Shown piece by piece: positions 18,976 through 27,026 of a stretch of DNA of 64,000 bases. The position numbers and the translations under genes are program-made. This DNA is from Litoreibacter roseus (lineage in GTDB: Bacteria; Pseudomonadota; Alphaproteobacteria; Rhodobacterales; Rhodobacteraceae). The first letter of the stretch is position 1, and every line of letters begins with the position of its first letter. The notes beneath the pieces were generated by a model that saw nothing but the letters and a program-made list of their open reading frames with translations, made no database searches and was not told the origin of the DNA. Where the stretch lies: contig NZ_BLJE01000001.1 in assembly GCF_009811795.1 (NCBI RefSeq), forward strand, positions 1,116,001 through 1,180,000, read 5' to 3'.

Positions 18976-20708
18976 CAGGCCTCCCGCACTCGTTTCAAAC
19001 GTATGGTGAATATCGCGCCGCCATCCTTGGCGTTGGCGGCGATCAATGTGCCGCCAAAACTTCCTACGATCCCGTAGGAGATCGAAAGCCCCAGACCCAA
19101 CCCTTTGCTCGCTCCGACCTCTTTGCTGGTGTAGAACGGCTCGAACACTTTCTCGGGATGGTCTAGCCCAGGACCATTGTCGCGGATGGTGAAGACCGCA
19201 TCATCGCTGTCTTCTGTCACGGTAATCCAGATGCGACGATCTTCTTGCGCTTCCAGTGCGTCGATGGCGTTGCCCATGAGATTGAGAAACACCTGCTGCA
19301 GACGGACCGCGCCCGCGCGAACAACAATAGGGGTGTTTGGAAGCTCTAACTTTAGTTCAACGGCTTCGCTTCGCAGTCGGGGTTCCACCAGAACACGTGC
19401 GTCCCGGATCACCTGTGCAATATCGATGCGGTCCAGTGTTAGCGTTTCCTTCCGGGCGAAGGCTCTGAGATTTGTAATGATCCGGTCAATGCGGCCGATC
19501 TGATCGGTGATCAACGTCAGGTTTTCGCGCGCTTCGCCCACGCGGTCCCGATCAATCAGCTTGGTCCCATTGGCGGCGAAGTTCTGAATGGCGGCAAGCG
19601 GCTGGTTCAATTCGTGGCTGATGCCAGCGGACAATTCCCCCAAAGCAGTTAGCTTGGACGCCTGCACAAGATCTTCTTGCGTTTGGCGCAGTTGTAATGT
19701 GCGCTCGGCCACGCGGGCCTCAAGCCGGGCGTTGGCAGCCTCTTCCAATTCCAACTGATCCGACAGGGCCTGACGTCGCTGGGCCAGTGTCAGCAGCACC
19801 AAGCCGATCAAGGCCATGCTTGCTGCGGCGAGAAGCGCCTCTAGCTTGGCGCGGGCTTGGGCCGGGGCGAGATCCATGAAAACCCGCGCGGACATGTCCA
19901 GCGTCGGAATGAAGCGGCTGAACACAAGCGCGTTCTGTGGCAACGGCGTGCCGGACCCGAAGTGCCATATGTCGTAAGGCCCTTGCCGCGTCGTTGTATA
20001 CGGGAAGAAATCGCGCACGGCAGTCGGGGGATACCGGGTCAAGATGCCGGTTTGTGTCTCGCTCGCGTCGGCAGTCAGGCGGCGCAGGATAAGACCGGGG
20101 CGATTTGCGCTGAAAATCATGCCGTGCTCGTCGACAAAAGCGACCACGTCCTCGTCGATGCGCCATTCGAACTCCAGCTGGGCCACGTCTACTTTGACGG
20201 TCACGAACCCCAAGGAGCTTGTCCGATCGCCGATAGCACTTCGCGTGAAATAGAAGTTACGCGTCAGATCGTCGGCGCTGACCGCATGATAAACCCCAAG
20301 ACTGCCATTCGCCGCGCGTTGCACGTCCTTTCGCGCACCAAAATTGCGACTGATCAGATTTTCCGCCTCTTCGAAGTTGGAGGAGGCGACAACATCCCCG
20401 TCACGATCCATAAAATAGATCGTCTGTGCCCCGGCAATTAGGACCTGTCGCAACAGAAATTCGCTGGTTTCAAGCTGTCTATCCAGTGCGGCTGCCGTCA
20501 GGGTCGGGTGCCGTGCTAGAAAATTTGCCAGTTCCCGGTAGCTTTCCAACTGTCCCATCAGGCGGTCGGCGGCTTGGGAGATGCGGACGTTTGCCGTTCT
20601 CTCCATCAAGGCCAGATTGTTGCGCAATGAAAGCGTGTAGACAGCCGCAACCAGAGCGATAACCAAGCCGGCATAGGCAAGCAAAAAAGGTGCGCGGACA
20701 ATGTTCAT
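18975..20708 (-). CDS. dctB: DctB-like sensor histidine kinase
   Basis: A membrane sensor of about 577 residues. After a first helix (PFLLAYAGLVIALVAAVYTL) comes a periplasmic double-PAS-type sensing region of about 240 residues, a second helix, a coiled coil, the H-box ISHELNQPLAAIQN, and an ATPase domain with N (LMGNAIDALE), G1 (DNGPGLD) and G2 (KGLGLGLS) boxes. DctB proteins sense C4-dicarboxylates. ATG at 20708 is preferred; a TTG at 20768 would add 20 unconserved residues. It pairs with the downstream regulator gene. Confidence 0.92.
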   Translation of the reverse strand: MNIVRAPFLLAYAGLVIALVAAVYTLSLRNNLALMERTANVRISQAADRLMGQLESYRELANFLARHPTLTAAALDRQLETSEFLLRQVLIAGAQTIYFMDRDGDVVASSNFEEAENLISRNFGARKDVQRAANGSLGVYHAVSADDLTRNFYFTRSAIGDRTSSLGFVTVKVDVAQLEFEWRIDEDVVAFVDEHGMIFSANRPGLILRRLTADASETQTGILTRYPPTAVRDFFPYTTTRQGPYDIWHFGSGTPLPQNALVFSRFIPTLDMSARVFMDLAPAQARAKLEALLAAASMALIGLVLLTLAQRRQALSDQLELEEAANARLEARVAERTLQLRQTQEDLVQASKLTALGELSAGISHELNQPLAAIQNFAANGTKLIDRDRVGEARENLTLITDQIGRIDRIITNLRAFARKETLTLDRIDIAQVIRDARVLVEPRLRSEAVELKLELPNTPIVVRAGAVRLQQVFLNLMGNAIDALEAQEDRRIWITVTEDSDDAVFTIRDNGPGLDHPEKVFEPFYTSKEVGASKGLGLGLSISYGIVGSFGGTLIAANAKDGGAIFTIRLKRVREA

Positions 20709-20902
20709 AATGGACCGATTCGCACCGGAGTGATTCGACTGCAAAACTACCCTCGACTTAGGTCTCAATCAGAAAAAACGACAGATTTTTGTGCGGATCG
20801 CCGCACAAATTCCTGGGGATATCTCATGTGAAATGTGGCAATTGTTTGAATTTACTTGGAAATTTTTTTTAACAATTTGCTTTTGCCTCCCGGTTTTTTC
20901 GC

Positions 20903-20921
20903 GTCATGGTTGTGACATGAC
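20903..20921. promoter_or_regulatory. Palindrome between dctB and dctP, candidate regulator site
   Basis: GTCATG, seven bases, CATGAC is a perfect inverted repeat 52 bases upstream of dctP in the 264-base divergent region. Its size suits a dimeric helix-turn-helix regulator. I searched this region by eye for a sigma-54 promoter (TGGCAC, five bases, TTGC) and found none. Confidence 0.45.
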
Positions 20922-20923
20922 AG

Positions 20924-20945
20924 AGTACAAGGGGTGCTCTGTACT
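20924..20945. promoter_or_regulatory. Second inverted repeat upstream of dctP
   Basis: AGTACA, ten bases, TGTACT lies two bases after the palindrome at 20903-20921 and ends 27 bases before the dctP start, with the ribosome site GGGAGGG between. It may be a second operator half or part of the dctP leader structure. Confidence 0.4.
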
Positions 20946-20972
20946 GCTTCGATTTTCCGATGGGAGGGAATC

Positions 20973-21977
20973 ATGAAAACTTTGTTTAAAATGGCCTGCG
21001 TAGCAGCCGTTGCTTTTGTACCAAGTGTTGCCGCCGCCGCGTGTGACGACGGCGAGATGGTTATTAAATTCAGCCACGTAACAAATACCGACAAGCACCC
21101 GAAAGGGATTGCCGCCTCGCTGCTTGAAGAGCGCGTGAATGCCGAGATGAACGGCAAGGCTTGCATGGAAGTATTCCCGAACTCGACTTTGTATAATGAC
21201 AACAAAGTGTTGGAGGCGATGCTTCAAGGTGATGTTCAGCTTGCAGCGCCATCGCTGTCCAAGTTCGAAACCTTCACCAAACAGTTCCGTATCTTTGACC
21301 TGCCGTTCATGTTCGCAAACGTTGAGGCGGTTGATACCTTCCAGAACTCCGACGCGGGTCAAGCGATGCTCGACTCGATGCAAAAGCGCGGCCTTCAAGG
21401 GCTTGAGTTCTGGCACAATGGCATGAAGCAGATGTCTGCAAGCAAACCGCTTATCACACCAGCGGACGCAAGCGGTCTGAAATTCCGCGTTCAGCCATCA
21501 GATGTTCTGGTTGCGCAAATGGAAGCCATCGGCGGCAGCCCGCAGAAAATGGCGTTCTCCGAAGTATACGGCGCGCTTCAGCAGGGTGTTGTGGACGGTC
21601 AGGAAAACACATGGTCCAACATCTTCGGCAAGAAGTTCTTCGAAGTGCAGGACGGTATCACCGAAACCAACCACGGCATCATCGACTACCTCGTCGTTAC
21701 ATCCGTTGACTGGTTGGACAGCCTTGACGCAGACGTACGCGATCAATTCCTGACGATCCTCGATGAGGTCACACAGGTCCGCAACGCAGAGTCGACCCAG
21801 ACCAACGAAGCAGCGAAGGCTGACATCATCGCGGCAGGCGGCGAAATTCGCCAGCTGACCGACGAACAGCGTCAGGCATGGATCGACGCGATGAAGCCGG
21901 TCTGGACCAAGTTTGAAGGTGACGTTGGAAAAGAAAACATCGAAGCGGCTCAAAAAGCCAACGCGATGGTCAACTAA
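20973..21977 (+). CDS. dctP: TRAP transporter solute-binding protein DctP
   Basis: A 334-residue periplasmic binding protein. The signal peptide starts MKTLFKMACVAAVAFVPSV and ends near AAAACDDGEM. The DctP fold is marked by VIKFSHVTNTDKHPKGIAA, by LQGDVQLAAPSLSKF, and by the conserved arginine segment GLKFRVQPSDVLVAQMEAIGG that grips a substrate carboxylate. GVVDGQENTWSNI is also typical. ATG at 20973 follows GGGAGGG. The DctBD neighbours point to C4-dicarboxylates such as succinate, fumarate and malate. A terminator-like hairpin follows the gene. Confidence 0.95.
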   Translation: MKTLFKMACVAAVAFVPSVAAAACDDGEMVIKFSHVTNTDKHPKGIAASLLEERVNAEMNGKACMEVFPNSTLYNDNKVLEAMLQGDVQLAAPSLSKFETFTKQFRIFDLPFMFANVEAVDTFQNSDAGQAMLDSMQKRGLQGLEFWHNGMKQMSASKPLITPADASGLKFRVQPSDVLVAQMEAIGGSPQKMAFSEVYGALQQGVVDGQENTWSNIFGKKFFEVQDGITETNHGIIDYLVVTSVDWLDSLDADVRDQFLTILDEVTQVRNAESTQTNEAAKADIIAAGGEIRQLTDEQRQAWIDAMKPVWTKFEGDVGKENIEAAQKANAMVN

Positions 21978-21997
21978 GCCACTCACGGCCTAGCATG

Positions 21998-22033
21998 GGC
22001 GCGGCAGGAGTGATCTTGTCGCGTCTTTTTTTT
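21998..22033 (+). terminator. Attenuating terminator between dctP and dctQ
   Basis: A 9-bp stem (21998-22006 with 22017-22025, two G-U pairs) encloses a ten-base loop and is followed by eight T residues. It lies 21 bases after dctP and 27 bases before dctQ. The likely role is partial termination, giving more binding protein than membrane subunits, a common layout in binding-protein transport operons. Confidence 0.75.
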
Positions 22034-22059
22034 CGCTGAACCTCATCGGGGGATGGGAC

Positions 22060-22722
22060 ATGACCGAGGACAGGTCTTTTTTTGATACGATAGAGGAAAC
22101 AATCATCTCAGTTCTACTGGGACTGATGACGATCCTCACATTTGCAAACGTTGTGGCCCGCTACGTTTTCAACTCCAACATTCTCTGGGCGCTTGAATTG
22201 ACGGTATTCATGTTTGCGTGGCTCGTGCTTTTGGGCGCGTCCTACGCCGTGAAGAAAACCGCGCATCTGGGCGTGGACGCGATCCTTAACCTGGTGTCGC
22301 CCGCAACGCGGCGCATCCTCGGGCTGATGGCCGCCTTCGCCTGCGTAAGCTTCGCATTTTTGATGTTCAAAGGGGCGTGGGATTACTGGGCGAACTTCGC
22401 CAACCTGCCACAAACAGAGGGGCGCTGGTTTCCGCTGGGGTTCGAAGAAAGCTTCCGCGGCAAGGGCTGGTACGAGGTGAATGACATTCCCGTACCCGAA
22501 GCCATGAAGTTTTTGGAAGGTCTCCTGAACGACGGGGACGAATACGAAAAGATGCCGCGTGCCGTGCCTTACATGGTTCTGCCATTGTCCATGGGACTGC
22601 TGCTCTTCCGGACATTGCAGGTCACATGGAAAATCTACACCGGCGAAAAAGATATGCTGATCGTCAGCCACGAAGCTGAAGAAGCGGTCGAAGAAGCTGC
22701 ACAGCAAGCGAAAGGCACCTGA
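22060..22722 (+). CDS. dctQ: TRAP transporter small membrane subunit DctQ
   Basis: A 220-residue four-helix membrane subunit. The first helix region DTIEETIISVLLGLMTILTF and the segment ARYVFNSNILWALELTVFMFAWLV are standard DctQ. Between helices three and four sits an insertion of about 60 residues (NLPQTEGRWFPLGFEESF to EYEKMPRAV) that most DctQ proteins lack, probably facing the periplasm. The C-terminal tail is acidic and alanine-rich. dctM follows after three bases. Confidence 0.93.
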   Translation: MTEDRSFFDTIEETIISVLLGLMTILTFANVVARYVFNSNILWALELTVFMFAWLVLLGASYAVKKTAHLGVDAILNLVSPATRRILGLMAAFACVSFAFLMFKGAWDYWANFANLPQTEGRWFPLGFEESFRGKGWYEVNDIPVPEAMKFLEGLLNDGDEYEKMPRAVPYMVLPLSMGLLLFRTLQVTWKIYTGEKDMLIVSHEAEEAVEEAAQQAKGT

Positions 22723-22725
22723 TCC

Positions 22726-24117
22726 ATGGAAATCGCACTTCTTTTCGGGATGGTCATTGGCCTGATGCTGATCGGTGTGCCGATCGCTATGTCGCTTGGC
22801 CTCAGTTCGATTCTGTTCCTGCTGTGGTTCTCCGACAGCTCGATGGCCTCTATCGCTCAAACGCTGTTCGAAGCCTTCGAAGGTCACTTCACGCTTCTTG
22901 CGATCCCATTCTTCATCCTTGCGTCGTCGTTCATGTCGACAGGGGGGGTGGCGCAGCGGATCATCCGGTTCTCCATCGCATGCGTCGGGCATTTCCGGGG
23001 CGGTCTTGCGATTGCAGGTGTATTCGCCTGCATGATGTTCGCCGCACTGTCCGGGTCGTCGCCTGCCACGGTTGTGGCCATCGGGACAATCGTGATCGCC
23101 GCTATGAAACAGGCGGGCTACACCAAGGAATTTGCCGCGGGCGTGATCTGTAACGCAGGCACTCTTGGTATCCTGATCCCGCCATCCATTGTGATGGTGG
23201 TCTATGCGGCGGCGGTCGAAGTTTCGGTGGGCCGGATGTTCCTCGCAGGGGTGATCCCCGGTCTGATGGCGGGTCTGATGCTGATGATTGCCATCTATGT
23301 TATGGCGCGGATCAAGGACATGCCGGCGGGTGAATTCGCGGGTTTTGGTGAAATCTTTGCGGCGTTTCGGGACGCGGCGTGGGGTCTGCTGCTGATCGTG
23401 ATCATCATGATCGGCATTTACGGCATTCCGGGCGTCACAGGGGCAATCTTCACCCCGACAGAGGCGGCTGCGGTTGCGTCGATGTACGCCTTCTTCGTGG
23501 CCTGCTTCATCTACCGGGACATGGGGCCCTTGCGCACGAAGGATGGTGAGCGGCTGGCGCTTTATCAAAATCCAAAGGCCATCGTCACAGCGTTCTTTCA
23601 CAAGGACACACGGCAGACGCTCTTTGATGCGGGCAAGCTGACCGTGACGCTCATGTTCGTGATTGCCAACGCACTGATCCTCAAGCACGTCCTGACCGAT
23701 GAGCAAATCCCTCAGAAGCTGACACAGATGCTGCTGGATGCAGGCTTCGGTCCGGTGATGTTCCTTGTGATCGTCAACATCATCCTTCTGATCGGCGGTC
23801 AGTTCATGGAGCCGTCTGGCCTTCTGGTCATCGTTGCACCGCTGGTGTTTCCAATTGCGATTGAACTGGGCATCGACCCGATCCATCTGGGGATCATCAT
23901 GGTCGTGAACATGGAGATCGGGATGATTACGCCGCCGGTGGGGTTGAACCTCTTCGTGACGTCTGGTGTGGCGAACATGCCGATGATGGCGGTCGTGAAG
24001 GCGGCTCTGCCGTTCTTGGCAGTGTTGTTCGTCTTCTTGATCATGGTGACTTATATTCCGGCAATTTCCACGTTCCTTCCCAATCTGGTGATGGGGCCGG
24101 AACTGATCGTGAATTAG
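22726..24117 (+). CDS. dctM: TRAP transporter large permease DctM
   Basis: A 463-residue sodium-coupled permease with about 12 membrane helices. DctM motifs include AIPFFILASSFM, ALSGSSPATVVAIG, GTLGILIPPSIVMVVYA and ITPPVGLNLFVTSG. A hydrophilic stretch near residues 265-300 (RDMGPLRTKDGERLALYQNP onward) is longer than in many relatives and may match the extended loop in DctQ. Its stop overlaps the stop of the convergent RDD-FHA gene by 4 bases, so nothing separates the transporter from the phospho-signalling locus. Confidence 0.95.
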   Translation: MEIALLFGMVIGLMLIGVPIAMSLGLSSILFLLWFSDSSMASIAQTLFEAFEGHFTLLAIPFFILASSFMSTGGVAQRIIRFSIACVGHFRGGLAIAGVFACMMFAALSGSSPATVVAIGTIVIAAMKQAGYTKEFAAGVICNAGTLGILIPPSIVMVVYAAAVEVSVGRMFLAGVIPGLMAGLMLMIAIYVMARIKDMPAGEFAGFGEIFAAFRDAAWGLLLIVIIMIGIYGIPGVTGAIFTPTEAAAVASMYAFFVACFIYRDMGPLRTKDGERLALYQNPKAIVTAFFHKDTRQTLFDAGKLTVTLMFVIANALILKHVLTDEQIPQKLTQMLLDAGFGPVMFLVIVNIILLIGGQFMEPSGLLVIVAPLVFPIAIELGIDPIHLGIIMVVNMEIGMITPPVGLNLFVTSGVANMPMMAVVKAALPFLAVLFVFLIMVTYIPAISTFLPNLVMGPELIVN

Positions 24118-24887
24118 CGATCAATCCGTATCACGACGTTTCCAAGACGAAAGCTTTGGGCGAGGCCGACCTTTTCGGCCTTGCCCGGTTTCAGGCGCCG
24201 GTTGTCCAGAAAGGTACCGTTGCGCGCGCCGGGCTTGCCCGCTCCGCCGTAGTCCATGATGTAAAGTGAGCCGTCCCGCAGCATCAGAACGCAGTGCTGT
24301 CCTGAGACGTCACCATCCCCGACCAGCGGCAGGTCTGCCCATGCCGGGTCCCGCCCGATCTTGATGTTGCCGGTTTTTCGAAACCCGGGGATCTGTTCAA
24401 GTCTCACAGGGGGCTTGCCCGCATGGTTGCCGCTGCGAACCTGTAAGGCCCAGTCCTTGAAGGGTTTGATCGGCTTTGGTGCCATGGGTGAAAACCAGGA
24501 CGCGCCGGTTTTGCGATCATAGCGGGCAGCGCCGTTCGGGTTGAGGCCTGTGAGCCCGAGAAACGTCAGCTTGCCCACGAACCGGGCGGCTTTGCGCGTC
24601 GCTGGCAGGTTGCCCCCATCATTGGTACGCATATCCAATTGCAGGATGGATCGGCCAAAGGACCGCCCACCCAGCACCAGTTCTGATAGCACCCAATAAA
24701 GCGCCAGCAGCGCGATGAAGACGCCAAGAAAGGCCAGAATGACCTCATTGCCGCGCGCTGAAATAGGCAGCACAGGCAGCAGAAGCCTCGCAAGAAAGGC
24801 TACAAGCACCAAATCAACGATCGCGGCAGCCAGCAAGAGCCGCGCTGCACTGCGCCCGTCAAGGCGTCCGCCAACCGGGCCCGTCAC
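24114..24887 (-). CDS. RDD membrane domain plus FHA domain protein
   Basis: A 257-residue fusion. Residues about 10-115 form an RDD-type membrane region with two or three helices (AARLLLAAAIVDLVLVAFLA, then FLGVFIALLALYWVLSELVL, then GRSFGRSILQLDMR). Residues about 170-255 are a forkhead-associated (FHA) domain with the core residues GR, SGQH and NGT, so it should bind phospho-threonine peptides in the cytoplasm. It is coupled to the membrane gene before it by an ATGA overlap and diverges from the lipoprotein gene at 25748. It is one of four FHA proteins in the locus. Confidence 0.85.
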   Translation of the reverse strand: MTGPVGGRLDGRSAARLLLAAAIVDLVLVAFLARLLLPVLPISARGNEVILAFLGVFIALLALYWVLSELVLGGRSFGRSILQLDMRTNDGGNLPATRKAARFVGKLTFLGLTGLNPNGAARYDRKTGASWFSPMAPKPIKPFKDWALQVRSGNHAGKPPVRLEQIPGFRKTGNIKIGRDPAWADLPLVGDGDVSGQHCVLMLRDGSLYIMDYGGAGKPGARNGTFLDNRRLKPGKAEKVGLAQSFRLGNVVIRIDR

Positions 24888-25513
24888 GCGAACTCCATCA
24901 AAGCGATCATGGCGAGCGTCACACTGGCGAATGTAAGGATCGTGGCGGAGCGCTGTTCCATCACGTCCGGAGTGTTGTATCGCGCATGTGCACGAAATTC
25001 GAAGGTGACGAGATACAGCATGATGCTGAGCCCGATCAACGTCAGGAAATGAAGCTGTGGCAACGCGCCCCTATAACCGGGATCGGTCACCATATCCGCC
25101 GAGGATACCAGCAGAACACCCCAGATCCCCGCAACAAAGAAAGATCCAACCCGCCACGCGTCCTTCCGTATGCGGGTCATGTAAGCCAGCAGCAGCCCGA
25201 GGCCCCAGCCCAAAGCGGTACAGATGATCACGAAAGCCGCCAGACGAATGGGCAGAGAGGCTTGCTGAAGCGCGTCAATGACAGTTGGTCCGGATCGCGA
25301 TCCGCCACCATTGCCGACTGCGTTCAACGTGATGCCCAGGCCGGCCAGTAGCGTTGTGACGACAGACACAAGCCCTTTGATCAGATCAATGGCATTGTTG
25401 GAGAAGTCGACCCACTGTTTCAGCGGGCCGCTTTTCACCCAGCGGTTCATGGCTCCCACGTCTGGTACGCTCTTTTTGCGTGACCGGGACCCGGTGCTGT
25501 GTCTGTTACTCAC
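24884..25513 (-). CDS. Uncharacterised multi-helix membrane protein
   Basis: A 209-residue protein with a basic cytosolic start (NRHSTGSRSRKKS) and about five predicted membrane helices, for example LIKGLVSVVTTLLAGLGITL, LAAFVIICTALGWGLGLLLAY and VGSFFVAGIWGVLLVS. I recognise no family. It is the first gene of a two-gene minus-strand unit with the RDD-FHA protein (4-base overlap), and may be its membrane partner. Confidence 0.7.
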   Translation of the reverse strand: MSNRHSTGSRSRKKSVPDVGAMNRWVKSGPLKQWVDFSNNAIDLIKGLVSVVTTLLAGLGITLNAVGNGGGSRSGPTVIDALQQASLPIRLAAFVIICTALGWGLGLLLAYMTRIRKDAWRVGSFFVAGIWGVLLVSSADMVTDPGYRGALPQLHFLTLIGLSIMLYLVTFEFRAHARYNTPDVMEQRSATILTFASVTLAMIALMEFA

Positions 25514-25568
25514 CTGAAATGCCCCCCACGAACAGCTCAGAATTCGTTAAACCGATTGTCTATTGACA

Positions 25569-25596
25569 CACCGCCCAAAACTGCATGGAGGCGGTG
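25569..25596. promoter_or_regulatory. Inverted repeat in the divergent promoter region of the FHA/kinase locus
   Basis: CACCGCC, fourteen bases, GGCGGTG lies in the 234-base gap between the two divergent arms of the locus. The gap is more AT-rich than the genes around it and is the only large non-coding region of the locus, so the main promoters should be here. No clear -35/-10 pair stands out by eye. Confidence 0.35.
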
Positions 25597-25747
25597 ATCA
25601 TACCACGCACAGTACGCACGCGCTGATTGTATCCTAATCTGATCTCCGGCAACCTTGTCTATGTTTTTTATTAAAACCTGTTGAGATCGTATGTCTTTTC
25701 GATAACCTGCGAGTCGTGTTTTTTGTGTGTTCGTGGGGGACAAATTT

Positions 25748-26455
25748 ATGCAAAAGCTTATTTTTTCGGCATTCGCCGTGCTTATTATGCTGCTATCAGC
25801 CTGTACGGAAGAGAGCCTTCAACTGGCCAGTGTCACCGGGGGTGGCAATAAAACGCCTGCAGAAAAGGCGCTGGAAAAAGAAGTTAAAAGCCTCAATCAG
25901 CAAACCCGCGATATCATTGTCAGAAACACGGTCCAGGGTGCGCTGGCGGGGGCCGCCGCGGGATGCCTTGTCGGCGCATTGATCGGTGACAGCGGCGATT
26001 GCGCACGCGGCGCGGCAGCAGGTGCGGTGATTGGCGGGATTGGGGGCAATCAGGTTGGGCGCAAGGCCGCCAACGTGAATAAAGAACTGGTCAAACAGCG
26101 TGAGATCATCGCGAATTTGAACGGCGTGAACAAGCGTCTGACGTCGGTCGAGGGTAATCTCAAGCGCGTCGTGGCAAGCCAGAATGCGGAAATACGGTCC
26201 TTGCGGCGACAGCGCGCCAACAATCAATTGTCCAGTTCCGATTACGCAAAACGCGTGAATGCGATCAACGACAATCGCAAGGCGGTCCGCAACGGTCTTG
26301 GGACGGCTGAGCAGAACGTCGCCAAATCCCGCACCGAACTCGTAAAATTGGAAAAAGAAGGCGGTCGTCCGCTAACGTCCTCCAAGAAAGCGGCGTCCAG
26401 TACCCAGCGTCGTCTGTCGAGTTTGCGTAAATCCGTGGCGCTTGTGTCGGGCTGA
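25748..26455 (+). CDS. Lipoprotein with glycine zipper and coiled coil
   Basis: A 235-residue protein. The signal ends in a lipobox LLSAC with C20 as the lipidated cysteine. Residues about 60-100 form a glycine-zipper segment (GALAGAAAGCLVGALIGD, then GAAAGAVIGGIGGNQVGRKA), which can insert into or pack against membrane. The rest is a basic, glutamine- and arginine-rich coiled coil. It starts the plus-strand arm of the phospho-signalling locus after GGGGGA. In a Tag-like model it would stand where the lipoprotein TagQ does, though I see no direct sequence link. Confidence 0.75.
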   Translation: MQKLIFSAFAVLIMLLSACTEESLQLASVTGGGNKTPAEKALEKEVKSLNQQTRDIIVRNTVQGALAGAAAGCLVGALIGDSGDCARGAAAGAVIGGIGGNQVGRKAANVNKELVKQREIIANLNGVNKRLTSVEGNLKRVVASQNAEIRSLRRQRANNQLSSSDYAKRVNAINDNRKAVRNGLGTAEQNVAKSRTELVKLEKEGGRPLTSSKKAASSTQRRLSSLRKSVALVSG

Positions 26456-26522
26456 CGGTCCTGCCGAAGTCTATGGTCCGCCGCCGGATCTCAATCCTTG
26501 TAGACGTGTTTGGAGTTCTCAG

Positions 26523-26978
26523 ATGAAACCTGTTTCGATTTTGACCTTTTGTGTGGCCGCCGCAGGGCTTGCCGGGTGTACCGGATCTACTGATCCGTCA
26601 GAAGCCGGGCTGTTCGACAATATCCGCAACATCAACACCGGTGAATATGATCGCCAGATCGCCCAGAACGAGGCCGAGGCTGCCCGGATTACGCGCGAAA
26701 ACCAGGCCCGCCAAAGCTCCATCAATTCGCTGAACCGACAGAAGGCGTCCAACGCCTCAACGATTTCATCTTTGCGTCGGGAAATCGCCGCTCTGCAATC
26801 GCAACTCTCGTCTCTCAGGGCGGATGCGGGATCGGATGCGGGCAAGCTGGCGCAGATCAATCAGCTGGAAAACCAGCTTGTTGAGGTGCGGTCCGACGCC
26901 AACAACGGGGCCAGTGCCGGAATTGTACGCGCAGAATTGGGTCGCATCCGCAGTGCCGTGCGCGCATTGTCGAGCTAG
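26523..26978 (+). CDS. Small coiled-coil lipoprotein
   Basis: A 151-residue protein with lipobox LAGC in AAAGLAGCTGSTDPS and a long heptad-rich region (ARITRENQARQSSINSLNRQ, then SSLRREIAALQSQLSSLRAD). Like the preceding lipoprotein it should be anchored by lipid and extend as a coiled coil into the periplasm. The two share layout but not obvious sequence identity. ATG at 26523 is chosen because the signal peptide begins there. Function unknown; probably structural or a sensor partner in the locus. Confidence 0.75.
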   Translation: MKPVSILTFCVAAAGLAGCTGSTDPSEAGLFDNIRNINTGEYDRQIAQNEAEAARITRENQARQSSINSLNRQKASNASTISSLRREIAALQSQLSSLRADAGSDAGKLAQINQLENQLVEVRSDANNGASAGIVRAELGRIRSAVRALSS

Positions 26979-27026
26979 GGAAGAAGCGACCGCAGAACCA
27001 AGAAACGTGAGGAGGGTAGGCGACAT

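Noticed and set aside
20709-20972. Sigma-54 promoter upstream of dctP
   Set aside because: No GG-10-GC pattern with TGGCAC and TTGC elements was found on the dctP strand.
22114-23886. Minus-strand open frame of 590 codons opposite dctQ and dctM
   Set aside because: Shadow of the two TRAP genes; extreme His, Asp and Arg content and no domain.
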